32,555 bases of DNA from a virus. Numbering within the stretch: position 1 is the first letter of the stretch; every line of letters begins with the position of its first letter. Below are positions 5,968 through 11,682 of this stretch, piece by piece. A program made the translations under genes and the position numbers. The notes under the pieces are model-generated. The model saw only the letters and a program-made list of their open reading frames with translations, searched no databases and was not told the origin of the DNA. The stretch spans positions 1 through 32,555 of the IMG/VR virus record IMGVR_UViG_3300017991_000286; one strand, written 5' to 3'.

Positions 5968-6714
5968 TTAGGTCAGTACCTTCAGCTTCTTAACCCTAAC
6001 CTTTGCATCCATATCCGCCACGCCGGCGAAACAGATATCATCCGCGTTCACCTCCACCAATAGTTCGATGAGAGGTTTAGCAGATATATAACCAGCCCAC
6101 TCCGGCCGGAAGCCGCGCCGGAACACGTGTAACCCAGGACCACATTGTTGGTCGCCGATCACAGCGTCCGGCACTTCCATGGTTGAACCTTTCTTATACT
6201 CCAACACTGTACCACCGTCGAAGTTCGGCGATAACCGGTCCGTCGTTACCCACTTGGAGAATACGTGCGTCTTGCCCATGTCGCGATATAACTCAACGCG
6301 ATCCCTGTTTAACTGTTCGGACGTGGCGCCGTCGTCGAGCCGGACACCGTAGCCGAGCTGGACATTGTTGCCGAGATGGACACCGTAGCCGAGATGGACC
6401 CAGTCGCCGAGCCGGACATTGTTGCCGAGCTGGATACGGCTGCCGAGCTGGACATTGTTGCCGAGATGGACCCAGTCGCCGAGATGGACCCAGTCGCCGA
6501 GCCGGACATCGTTGCCGAGATGGACATAGTTGCCGAGATGGACACCGTTGCCGAGCCGGACACCGTAGCCGAGCTGGACATAGTTGCCGAGCTGGACATT
6601 GTTGCCGAGCTGGACACGGTTGCCGAGATGGACACAGTCGCCATCGGGCGAAACATACCACCCGTCTTTCAACGGCCACGATCGAATTTCATCCACGTTT
6701 GCGTTATTGATCAT
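5968..6714 (-). CDS. hexapeptide-repeat (left-handed beta-helix) protein B
   Basis: 248 aa, paralogue of the protein at 3932-4681. The N-terminus MINNANVDEIRSWPLKDGWY is nearly the same. Residues 28-129 again hold exactly 17 hexapeptides (VxLGxx) with different choices at the variable positions. The C-terminal domain again carries FSKWVTT, NFDGGT and QQCGPGLHVF. ATG at 6714 follows a G-rich ribosome binding site (GAGGGGGGG). The leader is the structured RNA at 6795-6946. The conserved repeat number argues for a fixed rod length. Function unknown; a virion surface or host-binding role is one option. Confidence 0.8.
   Translation of the reverse strand: MINNANVDEIRSWPLKDGWYVSPDGDCVHLGNRVQLGNNVQLGNYVQLGYGVRLGNGVHLGNYVHLGNDVRLGDWVHLGDWVHLGNNVQLGSRIQLGNNVRLGDWVHLGYGVHLGNNVQLGYGVRLDDGATSEQLNRDRVELYRDMGKTHVFSKWVTTDRLSPNFDGGTVLEYKKGSTMEVPDAVIGDQQCGPGLHVFRRGFRPEWAGYISAKPLIELLVEVNADDICFAGVADMDAKVRVKKLKVLT
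6328..6633 (-). repeat. 17 tandem 18-bp units encoding the beta-helix of protein B
   Basis: Same unit as in 4295-4600, with more divergence (units ending YG, DW and SR, and one unit starting with Ile). Both arrays have 17 units and span 306 bp. The two arrays could exchange units by recombination. Confidence 0.95.
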
Positions 6715-6794
6715 AATTCCCCCCCTCAGTTAAAATGTTATAGACTTGAAAAGAGAGTCATTCGCCGTCCCCCGTTCTTAAATGCATACAAAGC

Positions 6795-6876
6795 GGGCGC
6801 CCCAGCCACAATCAGATATAACAACAAGGGCATGCAGCGTTACGGCTAAAGCCGACGCTGATGCGCTGGGGCGCCC
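6795..6876 (-). ncRNA. structured leader RNA: 12-bp closing stem with inner stacked hairpin
   Basis: gggcgccccagc (6795-6806) is perfectly complementary to gctggggcgccc (6865-6876). Inside, gcat-cagcgt-cggc (6830-6846) pairs with gccg-acgctg-atgc (6851-6864) around loop taaa, with two small bulges. This inner stem abuts the closing stem directly. A further hairpin gctgaa/ttcagc lies at 6911-6943. All follow a promoter whose start would be near 6946, and precede the ATG of hexapeptide gene B at 6714. No ORF is credible here. It could be a cis-regulatory leader, a trans-acting RNA, or another Ro60-bound RNA. Confidence 0.6.
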
Positions 6877-6952
6877 TAGACCAGAAATACCCTGTAACGC
6901 CGGGCACGCGGCTGAACTCTCTACCGTGAGATAGGTATTCAGCATGCACAAG

Positions 6953-6981
6953 ATTATGCCGTAAAACTAGGGTTTTTTAAC
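6953..6981 (-). promoter_or_regulatory. sigma70-like promoter for structured RNA / hexapeptide B
   Basis: On the minus strand, -35 GTTAAA (6976-6981), 17 bp, -10 CATAAT (6953-6958) preceded by CGG. The site matches the promoters at 5090-5119 and 25978-26006. The five 11-bp iterons lie just upstream of the -35. Confidence 0.6.
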
Positions 6982-6991
6982 CTGAATAACT

Positions 6992-7046
6992 GGGTAGCGA
7001 GCGGGTATTAACCGGGTAGTGACCGGGTACTGTGCGGGTAACGTAC
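6992..7046. repeat. five 11-bp phased iterons, plus nearby palindrome
   Basis: gggta recurs at 6992, 7003, 7014, 7025 and 7036, exactly 11 bp apart. On the minus strand the consensus is TACCCG plus five variable bases. A perfect 14-bp palindrome, tgcgtcatgacgca, follows at 7052-7065. One-helical-turn spacing places the sites on one DNA face, as for binding of a multimeric regulator, an initiator, or a centromere-binding protein. The array ends about 10 bp from a promoter -35 box. A tubulin-like gene lies about 1.3 kb away, so a tubC-like partition site is one option. Confidence 0.75.
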
Positions 7047-7106
7047 TACAATGCGTCATGACGCAAAAATAGGGTACTTTTTGTGTCACATTAAATGCTA
7101 AAAAAA

Positions 7107-7182
7107 TGGAGCCAGGGGAGGGAGTTGAACCCACAACTTGCCGCTTACAGGGCGGCGGCTCTGCCAGTTGAGCTACCCTGGC
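7107..7182 (-). tRNA. tRNA-Thr (anticodon UGU), CCA encoded, with unusual bases
   Basis: 76 nt. Acceptor GCCAGGG/CCCTGGC, D stem GCTC/GAGC, anticodon stem GCCGC/GCGGC with loop CCTGTAA (anticodon TGT), T loop TTCAACT, U73 and an encoded CCA. Two oddities stand out: position 33 is C instead of the near-universal U, and the T stem GTGGG/CCCTC has one T-T mismatch. A run of seven T follows the CCA on the minus strand. It starts six bases after the stop codon of the lipoprotein gene, so it is probably excised from that mRNA. Confidence 0.85.
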
Positions 7183-7188
7183 CGAACC

Positions 7189-7545
7189 TTACGTTGTCGT
7201 CGTGGTGGTGTTGCCGTTGCGCTTCTTGCGCTGTAGAAGAATAGTGAGGAGTATGCCGCCCCCGCCTCCACCGCCTATGAGGCCACCGCCGAGGACCCAC
7301 TTGCCAACCGTACGATCGGCCCACGCGTCACAGCTATCATCGGCAGTATCCCTAACCTTACCTTTACCTTCCGCGGAGTCGAGATAATCACGACAGGCCT
7401 GCTGGAGAACCACCTGCCCGGCAGGATCCTCCATCGTATTGAGTATCAGCTTCCTGTTGTGCCGGTCAACGTCGTCGCGCAGTACCCCACAGCCCGACAG
7501 TAACATGACGGTGCACAATAACATCGAGTATGTTACATATCGCAT
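7189..7545 (-). CDS. lipoprotein with C-terminal membrane segment
   Basis: 118 aa. MRYVTYSMLLCTVMLLSGCG is a lipoprotein signal with lipobox LSGC, so Cys19 would be acylated. The middle is charged and helical (DDVDRHNRKLILNTMEDPAG). Residues about 84-106 form a very glycine-rich hydrophobic segment (GGGLIGGGGGGGILLTILL), then a basic stretch and six threonines at the end. The ATG overlaps the stop of the endonuclease gene as TAATG. A lipoprotein near lysis genes might be an outer spanin, but the second membrane segment is atypical. Confidence 0.65.
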   Translation of the reverse strand: MRYVTYSMLLCTVMLLSGCGVLRDDVDRHNRKLILNTMEDPAGQVVLQQACRDYLDSAEGKGKVRDTADDSCDAWADRTVGKWVLGGGLIGGGGGGGILLTILLQRKKRNGNTTTTTT

Positions 7546-8381
7546 TATGCTGCCTTATCCTCTTCCGTGCGCTGTAGCTTTTCTCTGTACTTTCTCTTTT
7601 TTGTAGCCGATATTTTCGCCTTCGTCTCCGCTGACATAGGCGGACGCCTGCGCTGTGCCGCAGATAGTTTAGCCCGTGTCTCTTCTGAAGGTCGACGACC
7701 CATCCCAGCCGCAGATATCTTCGCACGCGTCTCCGCAGTAACAGGTGGCCGCGCCTTAGCCGCTGCCGACAACTTGGCCCGGGTCTCTGCAGATACACGT
7801 CCACGCCCTGCCAGCTTACGACGAACCCACGCCTCGCGCATCTTAGCCTTGGTCGCCTCGGATCTGTGAGAGCCTGTATTCAGGGCCACCAGTTTAGCCT
7901 TGGTCTCCGGCGACATCTTCCGCTTTCCCGCATTTGCAGCCACTACATTTCTTATATGCTCTGGCGTATGTTTTTTACCGCGCAATGCACGCGATATAGC
8001 CTGCCGGCGTTCTAAGGTATATTTCTTACCGGTATGAGCCGCAGCAATCTTACGGCGCACTTCCTCCGGAGGGTTGTAGCCTGTAGATCCTTCTCCACCA
8101 TCGGTAGCATTTGTCAGTTTGGCTCCAGATTTACGAAACTGCGCAATTGTCGCTATCTCCGCCTTGCTACCGCTATCGCTAACAGTGGTGAGTAACTTAA
8201 TGCCGGGTTTGTAGCCCGCTGCAAGGCACGCCCGTATCCAGTTACACCGGTGGTTACGTTTACCGCACCGCGCCTCGGATATATGGCAGGAGAGCCGGCG
8301 CGGCAGTTTGCTGCCAGTCTTCCCAATATATCGCACACTACCGTCGTAGTCAGTTAGTGCGTATATATGCGTGTGTCTCAT
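7545..8381 (-). CDS. GIY-YIG homing endonuclease with NUMOD3 repeats
   Basis: 278 aa. The N-terminal domain (about 1-95) carries HIYALTDYDGSVRYIGKT, a GIY-YIG signature with His in place of Gly in the first motif. A conserved glutamate follows (KAEIATIAQF). From residue 100 on there are six or more NUMOD3-type DNA-binding repeats (SxETRAKLSAA and variants). The protein would nick or cut a specific DNA site and spread its own gene. Its ATG overlaps the stop of the tubulin-like gene as ATGA, so it sits exactly at the gene end and interrupts nothing. A free-standing homing gene is the best reading. Confidence 0.85.
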   Translation of the reverse strand: MRHTHIYALTDYDGSVRYIGKTGSKLPRRLSCHISEARCGKRNHRCNWIRACLAAGYKPGIKLLTTVSDSGSKAEIATIAQFRKSGAKLTNATDGGEGSTGYNPPEEVRRKIAAAHTGKKYTLERRQAISRALRGKKHTPEHIRNVVAANAGKRKMSPETKAKLVALNTGSHRSEATKAKMREAWVRRKLAGRGRVSAETRAKLSAAAKARPPVTAETRAKISAAGMGRRPSEETRAKLSAAQRRRPPMSAETKAKISATKKRKYREKLQRTEEDKAA

Positions 8382-9586
8382 ACGTCTCCAAACTTCTTCA
8401 ACTCCTTAATCCGATCGACCGGCGCGTCAAGGCCGCCAATCATGGTATACACCACGAGATTGTCAGCCCTGCCACGGTATACACCTCGGTGTACCATACT
8501 GCCCGACTGCATGATCCGGGTCAACTGCTCGAAGCCGTGGTCTAGGTTAACCTGAGGCACCTTCTCGAGAATGCTCTTGCCGCCTATGATTATAGCGCCC
8601 GCAACTTTACCAGTTCCAAGGTCTAGACCCCCAGCTAAGAGATTTTTCTGAATATTGTCGCGAACCGCGTAGCTGATATCCGTCGGGTCATCCCACTTGG
8701 CGATCGGAGTAGCTCCGAAGACGATCAGGCCGGAGTTGAGCAGGGTACTGTAATCCGTCGCATCAAACGACGTATACCGGCTCGACTTCACAGCAATCGT
8801 GTTGAACAGATGGAACAACGAGGCCACGCTCTTATTCGCGGTCTTCCAGAAGGGGTCGACCGCTAAGTTGGGATATATGGATTCAATGCGTTCATTATCC
8901 AGCACGATGAGCGGAGACACCACTCCCTTGTCCACCAGCTCCATCGCGTGGCTGAGCACCCTGTAGGCGTTGGCGTTGACGCGCGCACCCTCAGCATTCT
9001 TCGGGAGGGCGATGATGACGCCCACGCCCTTATCCTCGATCTTGAGGGCCGCCAGTAGCTCCCTAGCGGTCTCAACGATGGGGAAGAGGGTCCCCGCACC
9101 TGTTCCGCCGCCTGCGCCCGCACACACGAATACGCGGTCGAATGCGGGACCGAAGCTCCGGCGCATGAGATCCAGCACATCTTCCTTCGCGCCCTTGTAC
9201 AGCGCTGCGGCCTTCTCCGGATCCTTACCGGCTCCGCCGCCACCGATGACGAGCTTGTTGTCCTCGGGGATCTTGATCTCCACCATGTCCTGCTGAGCGG
9301 TGTTGATCGCACAGACCCTCGAGTAGCCCATGGCGTTGAAGGCTGCGGCAATGCGGCTGCCGCCCTGTCCGGCGCCGATGAATGCGAAGTTGAATGCGCC
9401 CTCGAACTTGTCCTTGACGCTCTTGTCCTCCGCTGCCTGCGGTAACGGGATATCCGGCACCTCAATGTCGAATCCGACATCTGCTTCCTCTTCAATAGGT
9501 GCCGAATCGTCAACCGGTTTTACGGAATCGTTAACCTCAGGGGTCTCATCGGGAACGCCGCCTTCAAGTCGTGCTGCTTCTTGCAT
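8378..9586 (-). CDS. tubulin/FtsZ superfamily GTPase
   Basis: 402 aa from ATG at 9586 (AAGGAA eight bases upstream). A longer frame to 9712 is possible, but it lacks a ribosome binding site and runs through two perfect hairpins. Residues 1-62 are an acidic linker-like extension. The GTPase domain follows: FNFAFIGAGQGGSRIAAAFN (T1), AINTAQQDM (T2/T3), the signature GAGGGTGAGT at 157-166 (T4), and NERIE. SFDATDYSTLL at 273-283 corresponds to the FtsZ T7 loop N-x-D-x-x-D; both aspartates are kept and the Asn is Ser. Filament formation with GTP hydrolysis is expected for the family. Phage members (TubZ, PhuZ) partition plasmid-like prophages or centre a phage nucleus. Which applies here cannot be told. 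Confidence 0.88.
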   Translation of the reverse strand: MQEAARLEGGVPDETPEVNDSVKPVDDSAPIEEEADVGFDIEVPDIPLPQAAEDKSVKDKFEGAFNFAFIGAGQGGSRIAAAFNAMGYSRVCAINTAQQDMVEIKIPEDNKLVIGGGGAGKDPEKAAALYKGAKEDVLDLMRRSFGPAFDRVFVCAGAGGGTGAGTLFPIVETARELLAALKIEDKGVGVIIALPKNAEGARVNANAYRVLSHAMELVDKGVVSPLIVLDNERIESIYPNLAVDPFWKTANKSVASLFHLFNTIAVKSSRYTSFDATDYSTLLNSGLIVFGATPIAKWDDPTDISYAVRDNIQKNLLAGGLDLGTGKVAGAIIIGGKSILEKVPQVNLDHGFEQLTRIMQSGSMVHRGVYRGRADNLVVYTMIGGLDAPVDRIKELKKFGDV

Positions 9587-9753
9587 TTTTCGTTTCCTTT
9601 TTTTAGCTATACGCGGTGTGACCGCGCGTTTGCGCTGTCTGACAGCGCGTTGTCGCCTAATAGTGTTGCACGCGTTACGGCGTGCCCTCGCGATTGCCGT
9701 GCTCCTCCTCATTTCACGTAACCAATTATATCGTTTCCGTTATGGTTTGTTAC
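9587..9753 (-). promoter_or_regulatory. probable promoter and structured leader of the tubulin-like gene
   Basis: On the minus strand a perfect -10 TATAAT lies at 9725-9730; no convincing -35 was found. Downstream come two perfect hairpins: gcgctgt/acagcgc (9632-9648) and cgcggt/accgcg (9612-9626). These support a leader of about 130 nt with translation starting at 9586. The alternative is an N-terminal arginine/lysine-rich extension of 42 residues encoded by the same stretch. Confidence 0.45.
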
Positions 9754-9984
9754 TCAAGTTCCCCACGGATTCGTGAACATGTCCCTGACCACCGGCCGCA
9801 GATGTCTAGCCAAGTCCCTCAACGTAGTTCCTATGTTGCGGCCCCACTGCTTGAAGACGAACTTGCCGCCATACGGATACCTCGCTCTGTAAGCGGACAT
9901 GTCAGGCCGAGTTGCCGCCTGCTGGCCGAGCTTGTACATCATACGCCTTTTCCATTCTTCGCCTGAATAGTCCTCAAATCGCAC
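9754..9984 (-). CDS. small basic protein with LGQQAA tag, 76 aa
   Basis: Starts with GTG at 9984, eight bases after TAGGAG. The N-terminal part MRFEDYSGEEWKRRMMYKLG runs into QQAATRPDM, an instance of the A[FY]xLGxxAA-like tag shared by five nearby proteins. The rest is basic and aromatic (ARYPYGGKFVFKQWGRN) and helical (LRDLARHLRPVVRDMF). No domain was recognised. Its place among suspected virion proteins suggests a structural role. Confidence 0.6.
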   Translation of the reverse strand: MRFEDYSGEEWKRRMMYKLGQQAATRPDMSAYRARYPYGGKFVFKQWGRNIGTTLRDLARHLRPVVRDMFTNPWGT

Positions 9985-9993
9985 AGTCGGCTC

Positions 9994-10650
9994 CTACCGT
10001 ACCTCGTGCTGAGCAGCTTGCTGCCCCAACTCGAATGCCGAACCCTTGCGGAAGCCCATGATCCGCTGGCCGGCTGATTTCTCCTTATCTTCCTTTTTCT
10101 CGCCGACGGGGATTCCGATTGGTCCCTTACCCTTACCGATACCGAGCCCACGGCCCTTCCCCTTCGATCGGATCTTACTGCCGGGACATGGTTGGCCATC
10201 CACTATCTTCGACTTGTCTTCCTCAGCAATTTTCTTCTCGCCGACGGGGATACCGATTGGTCCCTTACCCTTACCGGTACCAAGTCCACGACCTTTACCC
10301 TTCGAGAGGATCTTGCTGCCGGGACACGGTAGTACCGCAACCGCCGCCTTCTCACCCAACAGAAAAGCTGCAGATTTCTTTTTCGGGAACGGACATTCCT
10401 CGCCCGCCTCCTGACGCCGACCCTTTTTCTTCTTCTCCACACGCCGGCGATAACTGTCCCTGAATGGGCCTGTGCCGTCACGAACTCCGGGTTTATCGTA
10501 TGCTGCTGATTTCATTTCCTTCTTCTCCTGTGCCGGATCCGTGATCGTATTGACTTTGCCGGGCGCCTTCGTCGGGAGCTTCACAACGCGCTTCGTATTC
10601 CGACCGAAGCCTTGGAACTTCCGCATGTTGATTTTGATGTCCTCACTCAT
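9994..10650 (-). CDS. basic protein with two 46-residue repeats and two LGxxAA tags
   Basis: 218 aa, highly basic. ATG at 10650 follows GGAGGAAGGGCA. The middle holds two copies of a unit containing CPGSK, SKGKGRGLG and GKGKGPIGIPVGEKK, 46 residues apart. Tag-like sequences occur twice: AAFLLGEKAA before the repeats, and AFELGQQAA just before the C-terminus (QHEVR). The lysine/glycine-rich units suggest nucleic-acid binding or a flexible linker. No family was recognised. Packaging with the genome is possible but inferred only from charge. Confidence 0.65.
   Translation of the reverse strand: MSEDIKINMRKFQGFGRNTKRVVKLPTKAPGKVNTITDPAQEKKEMKSAAYDKPGVRDGTGPFRDSYRRRVEKKKKGRRQEAGEECPFPKKKSAAFLLGEKAAVAVLPCPGSKILSKGKGRGLGTGKGKGPIGIPVGEKKIAEEDKSKIVDGQPCPGSKIRSKGKGRGLGIGKGKGPIGIPVGEKKEDKEKSAGQRIMGFRKGSAFELGQQAAQHEVR
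10099..10329 (-). repeat. two 93-bp direct repeats inside the basic-protein gene
   Basis: Copies lie at about 10099-10191 and 10237-10329, offset by 138 bp (46 codons), with scattered mostly silent differences. The repeat keeps the reading frame and encodes the CPGSK to GEKK unit. Confidence 0.8.
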
Positions 10651-10680
10651 TGCCCTTCCTCCCGTGAATTCTGTAGCACG

Positions 10681-10860
10681 TTACACGGTCTGGACCGTGG
10701 CGCCGACGGCCTGTACTTCCTCGATCTTTTTCTTGCACCGCTTGCACGTCACCTTGTCGACAACGCGCGCGACCGTCGCCGGCCGGTACTTGATTCGATC
10801 ACTGCATGCCGCACGGATGTGCCCGTCTCGTTTCACTCTCCAATGGATGGTCTTACTCAT
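10681..10860 (-). CDS. small zinc-knuckle protein, 59 aa
   Basis: Start MSKTIHWRVKRDGHIRAACS at ATG 10860 (GGGAG nine bases upstream), rather than a longer frame to 10884. The spacing H..(A)AC......VTCKRCKKKI, with CxxC near the end, resembles a small group of phage proteins carrying a VTCKRC zinc motif. The likely ligands are one His/Cys pair plus the CxxC. It may be a DNA-binding or assembly factor; the role is unknown. Confidence 0.65.
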   Translation of the reverse strand: MSKTIHWRVKRDGHIRAACSDRIKYRPATVARVVDKVTCKRCKKKIEEVQAVGATVQTV

Positions 10861-10864
10861 TGTT

Positions 10865-11221
10865 CTATCTCCCGTAGTATTCACGTATGCCGCGAGGAGG
10901 TATAATAGCCTCGCTCCTATCAGGTGACATTGGCGTTACACCCCACCGCTCAGTGGCCGGATCTAATGCCGCCATTCCGATGGGCGCACCAGCCGCAGCC
11001 CCCGCACCGGCACCGAGTAACAACATGCGCAGAAGCTTCTTCATGCGCGTATCTTTCTTCGACTCGTCAACGGGACTCAACGCCCCGTAAGCTAGACCGC
11101 CGAGACCACCAGCTGCTGCACCGAGACCGGCGCCGGACAGTAAACCCTCCGTAAGCCGTGCGCTCGATGGCCAATACATCGCAGCCTGCTTGCCGAGATT
11201 ATATGCGAATGATTTCTTCAT
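10865..11221 (-). CDS. glycine-zipper membrane protein with N-terminal LGKQAA tag
   Basis: 118 aa. MKKSFAYNLGKQAAMYWPSS begins with the shared tag. Two hydrophobic glycine-zipper segments follow: about 27-51 (LLSGAGLGAAAGGLGGLAYG) and about 64-88 (LLRMLLLGAGAGAAAGAPIG). A charged linker (DESKKDTRMKK) separates them. ATG at 11221 follows AAGGAACACGC. Glycine zippers are common in virion proteins that enter or span membranes during infection, but no homologue was recognised. Confidence 0.65.
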   Translation of the reverse strand: MKKSFAYNLGKQAAMYWPSSARLTEGLLSGAGLGAAAGGLGGLAYGALSPVDESKKDTRMKKLLRMLLLGAGAGAAAGAPIGMAALDPATERWGVTPMSPDRSEAIIPPRGIREYYGR

Positions 11222-11231
11222 GCGTGTTCCT

Positions 11232-11681
11232 TTATACAGCACCCGCAGCTGGCGTACCCGGCGTACCCGGCACTCCCAAATGCCTCTGGGGCGTACGCCC
11301 CGTCCACTGTATCGATTTGTTGTCCTTCCGTGGGATCACGATCCCCATCGAACTGGGAGGGCACTTTTTCTTCTTGCGCTTCCTGCGCTCTTCTTCCTCC
11401 GCCGCCGCTTTCTCACCAAGCCGGAAAGCCGCGGATTTATCCCAGTCCTTCTTCAACTTCTTCCCATTCACCTTCAAATCACTGATCCGATCGGCGCCGT
11501 CGCCGTCCCAACCTACCTTGGTCGTGTCGTCGCCCTCCGGATCCAACACAACTGAATGGCTGTGACCTATATCGCCCATACGTCGAAGATAATCAAGGAT
11601 CTTCACGACGGAATACTTTCCGTCACCCTTCACTTTGAAGGATACCTCGATCTCATCGTCATACTTTCCGAAAGTGCCCAT
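11232..11681 (-). CDS. hypothetical protein with LGEKAA tag, 149 aa
   Basis: Strand-rich N-terminal domain (MGTFGKYDDEIEVSFKVKGD, then KILDYLRRMGDIGHSHSVVL). Next comes the tag KSAAFRLGEKAAAEEE, a lysine run (KRKKKKCPPSS) and a proline/glycine tail (GVPGTPGTPAAGAV). ATG at 11681 follows AAAGGACTGAT. It starts two bases after the stop of the RNA polymerase gene, so it is probably cotranscribed with it. No family was recognised. Confidence 0.65.
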   Translation of the reverse strand: MGTFGKYDDEIEVSFKVKGDGKYSVVKILDYLRRMGDIGHSHSVVLDPEGDDTTKVGWDGDGADRISDLKVNGKKLKKDWDKSAAFRLGEKAAAEEEERRKRKKKKCPPSSMGIVIPRKDNKSIQWTGRTPQRHLGVPGTPGTPAAGAV

Positions 11682-11682
11682 A

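Noticed and set aside
8378-9712. Longer 444-codon form of the tubulin-like protein
   Set aside because: The first 42 codons lack a ribosome binding site and cover two perfect hairpins. ATG at 9586 has AAGGAA upstream.
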